This document shows, in pieces, positions 7,898 through 14,437 of a DNA stretch of 37,619 bases. The notes under the pieces were generated by a model that did not search any database, was not told the DNA's origin, and was given only the letters and a program-made list of their open reading frames with translations. The stretch is from the NCBI RefSeq assembly GCF_035325945.1, contig NZ_DAOKYX010000027.1:1-37619 (forward strand), written 5' to 3'. The translations under genes and the position numbers were made by a program. The DNA is from Parvibaculum sp035325945. Its GTDB lineage: Bacteria > Pseudomonadota > Alphaproteobacteria > Parvibaculales > Parvibaculaceae. How positions within the stretch are numbered: position 1 is the stretch's first letter; every line of letters begins with the position of its first letter.

Positions 7898-8257
7898 ATG
7901 GCTATGAGCAAAGTGAAGAATCTTCATCAGCGCCGGACGCAGCGGAACCGCACCAAGCTCGCGATGATCGCGAACGGACGTCCGCGGCTCTCAGTGTTCC
8001 GTTCTTCGAAGCACATCTACGCCCAGGTCATCGACGACGCGCAGGGCGTCACGCTGGCATCCGCCTCCTCGCTGGAAGACGGGTTCGCCTCGAAGGGCGG
8101 CAATGTCGACGGTGCGGCGGTTGTCGGCAAGCTCGTCGCGGAGCGTGCGCTTGAAAAGGGCGTCAAGGACGTGGTTTTCGATCGCGGCGGATACATCTAC
8201 CACGGGCGTGTGAAGGCGCTCGCTGACGGCGCCCGCGAAGGCGGTCTCAATTTCTGA
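7898..8257 (+). CDS. rplR: 50S ribosomal protein L18
   Basis: L18 (119 aa) binds 5S rRNA together with L5. RPRLSVFRSSKHIYAQVIDD and FDRGGYIYHGRVKALADGAR are conserved family segments. ATG 7898 is 4 nt after the rplF stop; an internal ATG at 7904 is a possible alternative that would shorten it by two residues. The rpsE start lies 11 nt downstream. Confidence 0.97.
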   Translation: MAMSKVKNLHQRRTQRNRTKLAMIANGRPRLSVFRSSKHIYAQVIDDAQGVTLASASSLEDGFASKGGNVDGAAVVGKLVAERALEKGVKDVVFDRGGYIYHGRVKALADGAREGGLNF

Positions 8258-8268
8258 AGGATTTGACA

Positions 8269-8829
8269 GTGGCACGCGAAAGAACACGAGAGCGGGACCG
8301 GGAAGAGCGCGACAGCGAGTTTGTGGACAAGCTGGTCCACATCAACCGCGTCGCGAAGGTGGTGAAGGGCGGCAAGCGCTTCGGTTTTGCGGCGCTCGTC
8401 GTTGTCGGTGACCAGAAGGGCCGTGTCGGCTTCGGCCATGGCAAGGCGCGCGAGGTTCCCGAGGCGATCCGCAAGGCGACCGATGCGGCGAAGCGCGCGA
8501 TGATCCGCGTGCCGCTGCGCGAAGGGCGCACGCTGCATCACGACGTCGATGGGCGTCATGGCGCGGGCCGCGTGGTTCTGCGTGCGGCGCCGGCCGGTAC
8601 CGGGATCATCGCCGGCGGTCCGATGCGTGCCGTTTTCGAGACGCTGGGTGTGCAGGACGTGGTGGCGAAGTCGCTGGGCTCCTCGAACCCCTATAACATG
8701 GTGCGCGCGACCTTCGACGCGCTGAAGCACGAGCAGAGCCCGCGCATGGTCGCTGCTCGTCGCGGCAAGAAGGTGAGCGAGATCGTCGGCCGTCGTGCCG
8801 ATGGCGCCGGTGAAGCCCTGTCTGAGTAA
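8269..8829 (+). CDS. rpsE: 30S ribosomal protein S5 (GTG start)
   Basis: S5 (186 aa) is important for decoding accuracy. It has the double-stranded RNA-binding fold with VHINRVAKVVKGGKRFGF, GKAREVPEAIRKA and LGSSNPYNMVRATFDAL. I chose GTG 8269 because GAAGGA at 8256-8261 is 7 nt upstream; the in-frame TTG at 8263 would leave almost no spacing. The arginine/glutamate-rich N-terminal extension is usual in alphaproteobacteria. Confidence 0.96.
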   Translation: MARERTRERDREERDSEFVDKLVHINRVAKVVKGGKRFGFAALVVVGDQKGRVGFGHGKAREVPEAIRKATDAAKRAMIRVPLREGRTLHHDVDGRHGAGRVVLRAAPAGTGIIAGGPMRAVFETLGVQDVVAKSLGSSNPYNMVRATFDALKHEQSPRMVAARRGKKVSEIVGRRADGAGEALSE

Positions 8830-8866
8830 GTCAGGCGGAACGAACTAAAGTCAGAGGAACCGAGAT

Positions 8867-9070
8867 ATGTCGGCGAAGAAGACAGACGGCAAGACCGTAA
8901 CCGTCCAGCAGATCGGCAGCCCGCTCAGGCGGCAGCCCGGCCAGCGGGAAACGCTGATCGGTCTCGGCCTCAACAAGATGAATCGGACGCGTACGCTGAC
9001 GGATACGCCGGCGGTGCGCGGGATGATCAGCAAGGTGGCCCATCTCGTCCGTGTCGTGGACGAGGCGTAA
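8867..9070 (+). CDS. rpmD: 50S ribosomal protein L30
   Basis: L30 (67 aa) is a small 23S-binding protein. The core VTVQQIGSPLRRQPGQRETLIGL and the ending MISKVAHLVRV match bacterial L30, with a short N-terminal extension over the usual 59-60 aa. AGAGGAAC lies just upstream of ATG 8867. It sits between rpsE and rplO in the standard spc order. Confidence 0.95.
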   Translation: MSAKKTDGKTVTVQQIGSPLRRQPGQRETLIGLGLNKMNRTRTLTDTPAVRGMISKVAHLVRVVDEA

Positions 9071-9091
9071 GGTTTGCGAGGCGAGAGAGAG

Positions 9092-9580
9092 ATGACGACG
9101 CTCAATACAATCAGCGACAATCCGGGCGCCCGCAAATCGCGCATTCGCGTCGGCCGTGGTATCGGTTCGACGAAGGGCAAGACCGGCGGACGTGGCGTGA
9201 AGGGACAGAAGTCCCGTTCCGGCGTGGCGGTGAAGGGGTATGAAGGCGGCCAGATGCCGATCCACATGCGCCTGCCGAAGCGCGGTTTCAAGAATCCGTT
9301 CCGGCTCGACTTCAACGTGCTGAACCTCGACCGGGTTCAGGCGGCGGTGGATGCGGGCAAGCTCGACGCCAAGGCCAAGGTTGATGCCGAGGCCCTGGTG
9401 AAGGCCGGCGTGATCCGCCGCGCCAAGGACGGCGTCAGGCTTCTCGGCCGGGGCGAGCTCAAGGCGAAGCTCGCATTCGAGGTCGCCGGCGCGTCGGAAG
9501 GCGCGAAGGCCGCCGTCGAGAAGGCGGGCGGTTCGGTGACGATCATCGCGCCGAAGGCGGAAGCGGCTACGGCCGAGTAA
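9092..9580 (+). CDS. rplO: 50S ribosomal protein L15
   Basis: L15 (162 aa) is a late-assembling 50S protein. The glycine-rich N-terminal arm RVGRGIGSTKGKTGGRGVKG and the motif EGGQMPIHMRLPKRGF are diagnostic. ATG 9092 yields MTTLNTISDNPGARKS, a common alphaproteobacterial start; an in-frame TTG at 9074 would add six residues and is less likely. Purine-rich GCGAGAGAGAG precedes the ATG. secY follows after 41 nt. Confidence 0.96.
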   Translation: MTTLNTISDNPGARKSRIRVGRGIGSTKGKTGGRGVKGQKSRSGVAVKGYEGGQMPIHMRLPKRGFKNPFRLDFNVLNLDRVQAAVDAGKLDAKAKVDAEALVKAGVIRRAKDGVRLLGRGELKAKLAFEVAGASEGAKAAVEKAGGSVTIIAPKAEAATAE

Positions 9581-9621
9581 GGGCTCCGGTCTGACCGGCG
9601 GCCACACAGGGTTAGGCGGAT

Positions 9622-10953
9622 ATGGCATCAGCGGCTGAACAGCTCGCAGCAAATCTCAACTTCGCGGCCTTTGCTAAGGCGGATGAGTTGAAGAAGCGTC
9701 TGTGGTTTACGCTTGCGGCGCTGGTCGTCTACCGCCTCGGAACCTATATCCCTCTCCCCGGCATCAATCCGGCGGAGCTGGCGAAGCTCTTTCACCAGCA
9801 GCAGACGGGTATTCTGGGCGTCTTCGACATGTTCGCGGGCGGCGCGGTCAGCCGCATGGCGATCTTCGCGCTCGGGATCATGCCTTACATCTCGTCCTCC
9901 ATTATCATTCAGCTCATGACTTCGGTTTCGAAGAAACTGGAGGAGCTGAAGAAGGAAGGCGAGCAGGGCCGCAAGATCATCAACCAATACACGCGCTACG
10001 GAACGGTGATGCTGGCGGCGATCCAGGGCTATGCGATCGCCGTGGGCCTCGAAGGCGCGCAGCATGTCGTCACCGATCCGGGGATGTTCTTCCGCATCGA
10101 GACGACGATCACGCTGGTTGGCGGCACCATCTTCCTGATGTGGCTGGGCGAGCAGATCACCTCGCGCGGCGTCGGCAACGGCATTTCGCTGATCATCTTT
10201 GCGGGTATCGTGGCGACGCTGCCGCAGGCGCTGCTCGGCACGCTGGAACTCGGCCGCCAGGGCGCGCTGTCGTCGGGTGCGATCCTCATGGTCGGCGTGA
10301 TGGTCGTCCTCGTCATCATGGCGATCGTCTTTGTCGAGCGTGCCCAGCGCCGGCTCATCGTGCAGTATCCGAAGCGCCAGGTCGGCAACAAGATGTATGG
10401 CGGGGATTCGTCGCATCTGCCGCTGAAGCTCAACACGTCGGGCGTCATTCCGCCGATCTTCGCGTCGTCGCTGCTTCTGCTGCCGATCACTGTGGCGAAC
10501 TTCTCGGCCGGGCAGGGACCGGAGTGGCTTGGCGTCGTGACGGCGCTGCTCGGTCATGGCCAGCCTCTCTATATGGGGCTCTACGCCGCCGGCATCATCT
10601 TCTTCACGTTCTTCTACACGGCCATTGTCTTCAATCCGAAGGAGACGGCCGACAATCTGAAGAAGTATGGCGGGTTCATTCCCGGCATCCGTCCGGGCCA
10701 GCGCACGGCTGAATATATCGACTATGTTTTGACCCGGTTGACCGTGGTGGGCGCTGCCTATCTGACGCTGATCTGCCTTCTGCCGGAGTTTCTGGTCACG
10801 CAATATAAGGTACCGTTCTATTTCGGCGGTACGTCGCTTCTGATCGTCGTCAGCGTGACCATGGATACGGTCGCGCAGATTCAGAGCCATCTGCTTGCGC
10901 ACCAGTATGAGGGGCTCATCAAGAAGTCGAAGCTCAGGGGGACGCGTCGATGA
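9622..10953 (+). CDS. secY: Protein translocase subunit SecY
   Basis: SecY (443 aa) forms the channel of the SecYEG translocon in the inner membrane. The protein has ten predicted hydrophobic segments. Conserved blocks include YRLGTYIPLPGI in the first, FALGIMPYISSSIIIQL in the plug region, and GFIPGIRPGQRTAEYI in the cytoplasmic loop before segment 9. It ends in a basic tail GLIKKSKLRGTRR. The last four bases overlap the adk start (ATGA), as in many bacteria. Confidence 0.98.
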   Translation: MASAAEQLAANLNFAAFAKADELKKRLWFTLAALVVYRLGTYIPLPGINPAELAKLFHQQQTGILGVFDMFAGGAVSRMAIFALGIMPYISSSIIIQLMTSVSKKLEELKKEGEQGRKIINQYTRYGTVMLAAIQGYAIAVGLEGAQHVVTDPGMFFRIETTITLVGGTIFLMWLGEQITSRGVGNGISLIIFAGIVATLPQALLGTLELGRQGALSSGAILMVGVMVVLVIMAIVFVERAQRRLIVQYPKRQVGNKMYGGDSSHLPLKLNTSGVIPPIFASSLLLLPITVANFSAGQGPEWLGVVTALLGHGQPLYMGLYAAGIIFFTFFYTAIVFNPKETADNLKKYGGFIPGIRPGQRTAEYIDYVLTRLTVVGAAYLTLICLLPEFLVTQYKVPFYFGGTSLLIVVSVTMDTVAQIQSHLLAHQYEGLIKKSKLRGTRR

Positions 10954-11546
10954 AGCTTATTCTTCTCGGACCGCCCGGCGCCGGCAAGGGGACGCAGGCG
11001 CAGCGGTTGCAGGAAAGCTACGGTCTCGTGCAGCTCTCCACTGGCGACATGCTGCGGGCGGCCGTCAAGGCGGGAACCGAGGTCGGCAAGAAGGCCGAGG
11101 CGATCATGGCGCGGGGCGATCTCGTGCCGGACGAGATTGTCGTCGGCATCATCGCCGACCGGATCGAGCAGCCGGATTGCAAGGCGGGCTACATTCTCGA
11201 CGGTTTCCCGCGGAACGTCGCCCAGGCCGAGGCCCTCGACAAGATGCTGGCCGGCAAGGGCACGAAGCTTGATGCCGTTGTCCAGCTTGAGGTCAATGAC
11301 GAGATCCTGCTCGGCCGCATCGAAGGCCGGGCCGCGCAGACGGAAGGCGGTCCGCGCGCGGACGACAATGCCGAGGCGCTGGCAAAGCGGCTTCGGGTGT
11401 ATCACGAGCAGACCGCTCCGCTCGTCGCCTACTACAAGCAGCGCGGCGTGCTCAGGGGCGTGGACGGGATGAGAGATATCGACGAGGTCACCCGGCAGAT
11501 CGAAGGGGTCCTCGGGCTTGGAGAGAAAAAAGGGAAATTGGCTTAA
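10950..11546 (+). CDS. adk: Adenylate kinase, short-LID form
   Basis: The enzyme interconverts ATP + AMP and 2 ADP. The P-loop GPPGAGKGT lies at residues 7-15, followed by the AMP-binding segment STGDMLRAAVKAGTEVG and the DGFPRN motif. At 198 aa it lacks the roughly 30-residue LID insertion of long-form kinases such as E. coli Adk (214 aa). The linker here runs RIEGRAAQTEGGPRADDN with no zinc cysteines. It is coupled to secY by a 4-nt overlap and closes the spc transcript; a new promoter begins 5 nt after its stop. Confidence 0.97.
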   Translation: MKLILLGPPGAGKGTQAQRLQESYGLVQLSTGDMLRAAVKAGTEVGKKAEAIMARGDLVPDEIVVGIIADRIEQPDCKAGYILDGFPRNVAQAEALDKMLAGKGTKLDAVVQLEVNDEILLGRIEGRAAQTEGGPRADDNAEALAKRLRVYHEQTAPLVAYYKQRGVLRGVDGMRDIDEVTRQIEGVLGLGEKKGKLA

Positions 11547-11550
11547 GCGG

Positions 11551-11578
11551 TTGACTGGGTAGGGGTAAAACCTATAAT
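11551..11578 (+). promoter_or_regulatory. Sigma-70-type promoter of the rpsM-rpsK-rpoA-rplQ operon
   Basis: TTGACT at 11551-11556 and TATAAT at 11573-11578 are separated by 16 bp. That is five of six matches at -35 and six of six at -10, unusually close to the E. coli consensus for a GC-rich alphaproteobacterium. A start near 11585 would give an rpsM leader of about 200 nt. The box lies 4 nt after the adk stop codon. Confidence 0.75.
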
Positions 11579-11622
11579 CCCGGCCTTCGCGACGGCACTT
11601 TCAGGGCAATACCGGTTGTGGG

Positions 11623-11654
11623 CCGAAAATTGGCGGAATTCCGCGGATTTTCGG
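11623..11654 (+). other. Long hairpin in the rpsM 5' leader
   Basis: CCGAAAAT (11623-11630) pairs perfectly with ATTTTCGG (11647-11654). Inside, a G-C pair and CGG/CCG (11634-11636 / 11641-11643) continue the helix around an AATT loop, with only one G-G mismatch and one G-T wobble. No T-run follows, so it does not look like a terminator. It may be a binding platform for a regulator or an RNA-stability element. Confidence 0.6.
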
Positions 11655-11745
11655 GTGGTTCCAGCCGGGTTTTGACATAGGCGCCGTCTGGAGCGATTCC
11701 CCATCTGGTGCGGACCGGGGTGGTTCGCCCTACCAAATGAGGATT

Positions 11746-11767
11746 GTATCGGGTTTGAGACCGATAC
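11746..11767 (+). other. Hairpin next to the rpsM ribosome-binding site
   Basis: GTATCGG (11746-11752) and CCGATAC (11761-11767) form a perfect 7-bp stem with an 8-nt loop. It ends about 8 nt before the AGGAG (11775-11779) that serves rpsM GTG 11786, a good position to influence ribosome access. It is a candidate part of a feedback-control leader; function is inferred from position only. Confidence 0.55.
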
Positions 11768-11785
11768 GGAGAGCAGGAGAATAAA

Positions 11786-12154
11786 GTGGCTCGTATTGCT
11801 GGCGTCAACATCCCGACAAACAAGCGGGTGCTTATCGCGCTGACCTATATCCATGGCATCGGCAATGCCAAGGCCAAGGAAATCTGCGGGAAGGTCGGCA
11901 TTCCGGCCGAGCGCCGCGTGAACCAGCTGACCGACAGCGAGGTCATCCAGATTCGCGAAACGATCGATCGCGATTACCTGGTGGAAGGCGATCTGCGTCG
12001 TGAAGTCGCGATGAACATCAAGCGCCTCATGGACCTCGGCTGCTATCGCGGCCTGCGTCACCGCAAGGGCCTCCCGGTGCATGGTCAGCGCACGCACACC
12101 AATGCGCGCACGCGCAAGGGCCCGGCCAAGGCCATTGCCGGCAAGAAGAAGTAA
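11786..12154 (+). CDS. rpsM: 30S ribosomal protein S13 (GTG start)
   Basis: S13 (122 aa) is a 30S head protein that forms bridges to the 50S subunit and contacts P-site tRNA. ARIAGVNIPTNKRVLIALTYI and the basic tail RTHTNARTRKGPAKA are typical. The GTG start is supported by the conserved N-terminus and by AGGAG at 11775-11779. It is first in the alpha operon; rpmJ and infA, which often precede it elsewhere, are absent. Its own promoter and structured leader lie upstream. Confidence 0.97.
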   Translation: MARIAGVNIPTNKRVLIALTYIHGIGNAKAKEICGKVGIPAERRVNQLTDSEVIQIRETIDRDYLVEGDLRREVAMNIKRLMDLGCYRGLRHRKGLPVHGQRTHTNARTRKGPAKAIAGKKK

Positions 12155-12213
12155 GAGCCCCATTTTTGTGCCGGGGCGAGTGACGCTCGGGCTAGACGCA
12201 AGGTTTGAGATCG

Positions 12214-12603
12214 ATGGCTAAGGAAAAGACCCGGGTTCGTCGCAAGGAACGCAAGAACATCTCGTCGGGCGTCGCCCACGTGAATTCTTCGTTCAACAAT
12301 ACGATGATCACGATCACGGATGCGCAGGGGAACACGATCTCCTGGTCGTCGTCCGGGATGATGGGCTTCAAGGGCTCGCGCAAGTCGACGCCCTTCGCCG
12401 CGCAGATGGCGGCGGAAGATGCCGGCAAGAAGGCGATGGAGCATGGGATGCGCACCCTCGAGGTCGAGGTGACGGGTCCGGGTTCGGGCCGCGAGTCCGC
12501 GCTGCGTGCACTTCAGTCGATCGGCTTCACGGTGACGACCATTCGTGACGTGACGCCGATCCCGCACAATGGCTGCCGGCCGCCCAAGCGCCGCCGCGTG
12601 TAA
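12214..12603 (+). CDS. rpsK: 30S ribosomal protein S11
   Basis: S11 (129 aa) lies on the 30S platform near the Shine-Dalgarno helix. HVNSSFNNTMITITDAQGNT and the ending PHNGCRPPKRRRV are diagnostic. ATG 12214 gives MAKEKTRVRRKERKN; the in-frame TTG at 12205 is less likely because AAGG at 12200-12203 sits too close to it. The gene for S4, which follows rpsK in E. coli, is not present here. Confidence 0.97.
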   Translation: MAKEKTRVRRKERKNISSGVAHVNSSFNNTMITITDAQGNTISWSSSGMMGFKGSRKSTPFAAQMAAEDAGKKAMEHGMRTLEVEVTGPGSGRESALRALQSIGFTVTTIRDVTPIPHNGCRPPKRRRV

Positions 12604-12618
12604 CAGCGTCAATATTTT

Positions 12619-12719
12619 CGACCTTGGCTGGTCGCGTCTGTTCGCACGATTGGATGGTGGAGCGGACGTTAAAGAGACCAAATGACGGAAGTCTCCCGTC
12701 CGGCCGCCAAACGCGGCCG
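12619..12719 (+). other. Cluster of three hairpins in the rpoA leader
   Basis: The 138-nt gap between rpsK and rpoA contains three inverted repeats: CGACC/GGTCG (12619-12623 / 12630-12634), GACGG/CCGTC (12684-12688 / 12696-12700) and the strong CGGCCGC/GCGGCCG (12701-12707 / 12713-12719, 5-nt loop). None has a T-run. The last ends 9 nt before the TGAGGT ribosome-binding site of rpoA. The role may be control of rpoA translation or RNA processing; this is inference. Confidence 0.45.
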
Positions 12720-12741
12720 CAAATGGCATGAGGTTTAGAAA

Positions 12742-13758
12742 TTGATCCAGAAGAACTGGGAAGAGCTGATTAAGCCGAACAAGCTCGAGATCAATCCGGG
12801 CCACGATGCCGGCCGTTTTGCAACGGTCGTTGCAGAGCCGCTCGAGCGCGGTTTCGGCCTCACGCTCGGCAACGCGCTGCGCCGGGTTCTCATGTCGTCG
12901 CTTCAGGGCGCTGCCGTGACGGCGGTGCAGATCGACGGCGTGCTGCATGAATTCTCGTCCATCGCCGGTGTCCGCGAGGACGTGACCGACATCATCCTGA
13001 ACATCAAGCAGCTCGCGCTGCGCCTCCATGCCGAAGGCCCGAAGCGCATGACGCTCGCCAAGACGGGGCCGGGCGTGGTGACGGCCGGCGACATCACGGC
13101 AGGCGCCGATATCGAGGTTCTGAACCCCGATCTCGTGCTCTGCACGCTCGACCAGGGCGCGGACATCCGCATGGAATTCACTGTCGCGCTCGGCAAGGGC
13201 TATGTGCCGTCCGATCGCAACCGTCCGGAAGATGCGCCGATTGGCCTCATTCCGGTCGACAGCCTCTACAGCCCGGTCAGGCGCGTCTCCTACAAGGTCG
13301 AGAACACCCGCGAAGGGCAGATCCTCGACTATGACAAGCTGACGATGCAGATCGAGACGAACGGCGCCGTCACGCCGGAGGACGCCGTGGCCTATGCCGC
13401 GCGCATCCTTCAGGATCAGCTCCAGATCTTCGTCAATTTCGAGGAGCCGGAGCAGAAGCTCGTCGAGGAGGCCCGCCCGGAACTCGAGTTCAATGCGGCG
13501 CTGCTCAAGAAGGTCGACGAACTGGAGCTTTCGGTCCGTTCGGCCAACTGCCTCAAGAACGACAACATCGTCTATATCGGCGACCTCATCCAGAAGACGG
13601 AAGCGGAGATGCTCCGTACGCCGAACTTCGGGCGGAAGTCGCTCAACGAAATCAAGGAAGTGCTGGCTCAGATGGGGCTCCACCTCGGCATGGAAGTGCC
13701 GAACTGGCCGCCGGAGAACATCGAAGAGCTCGCGAAGCGTTACGAAGACCAGTATTGA
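12742..13758 (+). CDS. rpoA: RNA polymerase alpha subunit (TTG start)
   Basis: The alpha subunit (338 aa) dimerises to nucleate RNA polymerase assembly and binds UP elements and activators. The N-terminal domain shows LERGFGLTLGNALRRVLMSS, the dimer interface. The C-terminal domain, from about residue 250, has LSVRSANCLKNDNI and LRTPNFGRKSLNEIKE. No upstream ATG gives the conserved N-terminus MIQKNWEELIKP; TTG 12742 does, with TGAGGT at 12729-12734 eight nt upstream. The rare start codon plus the upstream hairpins may set its output relative to ribosomal proteins. Confidence 0.97.
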   Translation: MIQKNWEELIKPNKLEINPGHDAGRFATVVAEPLERGFGLTLGNALRRVLMSSLQGAAVTAVQIDGVLHEFSSIAGVREDVTDIILNIKQLALRLHAEGPKRMTLAKTGPGVVTAGDITAGADIEVLNPDLVLCTLDQGADIRMEFTVALGKGYVPSDRNRPEDAPIGLIPVDSLYSPVRRVSYKVENTREGQILDYDKLTMQIETNGAVTPEDAVAYAARILQDQLQIFVNFEEPEQKLVEEARPELEFNAALLKKVDELELSVRSANCLKNDNIVYIGDLIQKTEAEMLRTPNFGRKSLNEIKEVLAQMGLHLGMEVPNWPPENIEELAKRYEDQY

Positions 13759-13803
13759 TCGCCACGCCTTGCAGGCGTCGCCTAGAAGTAAGGAGAAGGG
13801 GTC

Positions 13804-14235
13804 ATGCGTCACGGAAATTCCGGCCGCAAGCTCAACAGGACCGCAAGCCACCGCAAGGCCATGTTCGCCAACATGGCGGTCGCGCTCATCAAGCATGAGC
13901 AGATCGTGACGACGCTTCCGAAGGCGAAGGAGCTGCGCCCCTATGTCGAAAAGCTGGTGACGCTCGGCAAGACGGATACGCTGCACACGCGCCGTCAGGC
14001 TTATGCGCAGCTTCCCGACAAGAAGTGGGCGGCCAAGCTGTTCGACGTGCTCGGGCCTCGCTACAAGGACCGCCCGGGCGGATACATCCGCGTGCTGAAG
14101 GCCGGCTTCCGCTTCGGCGACAATGCGCCGATGGCCGTGATTGAATTCGTCGATCGCGACGAGAGCGCGAAGGGCCAGGACAGTGGCCCCGTGTTCGTCG
14201 AGGGTGACGAGGAAGAGGCAATGGCGACGGCCTGA
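13804..14235 (+). CDS. rplQ: 50S ribosomal protein L17
   Basis: L17 (143 aa) binds 23S rRNA near the tunnel exit. MRHGNSGRKLNRTASHRKAM and EQIVTTLPKAKELRPYVEKL are family segments, and GGYIRVLKAGFRFGDNAPMA the distal block. It is longer than E. coli L17 (127 aa) through an acidic C-terminal tail rich in Glu and Asp. AAGGAGAAGG lies just upstream of ATG 13804. It ends the alpha operon. Confidence 0.97.
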   Translation: MRHGNSGRKLNRTASHRKAMFANMAVALIKHEQIVTTLPKAKELRPYVEKLVTLGKTDTLHTRRQAYAQLPDKKWAAKLFDVLGPRYKDRPGGYIRVLKAGFRFGDNAPMAVIEFVDRDESAKGQDSGPVFVEGDEEEAMATA

Positions 14236-14271
14236 ACGGCCGGCCGGAACCCTTCCGTCAGGAGAATGAGA

Positions 14272-14297
14272 GGCAGCCAGAAATGGCTGCCTTTTTT
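14272..14297 (+). terminator. Rho-independent terminator of the ribosomal cluster
   Basis: GGCAGCCA (14272-14279) and TGGCTGCC (14284-14291) form a perfect 8-bp stem capped by a GAAA tetraloop, followed by six T residues (14292-14297). It lies 36 nt after the rplQ stop and before the unrelated htrA gene, so it should end the alpha-operon transcript. Confidence 0.93.
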
Positions 14298-14437
14298 CTT
14301 GGCCTGGCCCCGGTTCCCTCGCGGCGCATGACGAAAAGGTAAAGTCGCGGGATCATTTTCCATCTTGCAGTGCCTGCCCGGCTCGCGAAGAATCCGGTCG
14401 GGGGCAAGAGGCCCGTCCTTTGCGAGAGGGACGTGCG

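Noticed and set aside
11672..11700. Second TTGACA box in the rpsM leader
   Set aside because: The -35 hexamer is perfect, but at 16-18 bp spacing there is only GATTCC-like sequence, a poor -10.
12085..13986. 633-codon open frame on the minus strand across rpsK-rpoA
   Set aside because: It is antisense to well-identified rpsK, rpoA and rplQ, and its sequence is rich in Arg, His and Leu as expected of a mirror frame in GC-rich coding DNA.
14365..14393. TTGCAG-N17-AAGAAT upstream of htrA as a promoter
   Set aside because: Four of six matches in each box is close to chance for this length; kept only as a remark. No convincing heat-shock or extracytoplasmic sigma motif was found.
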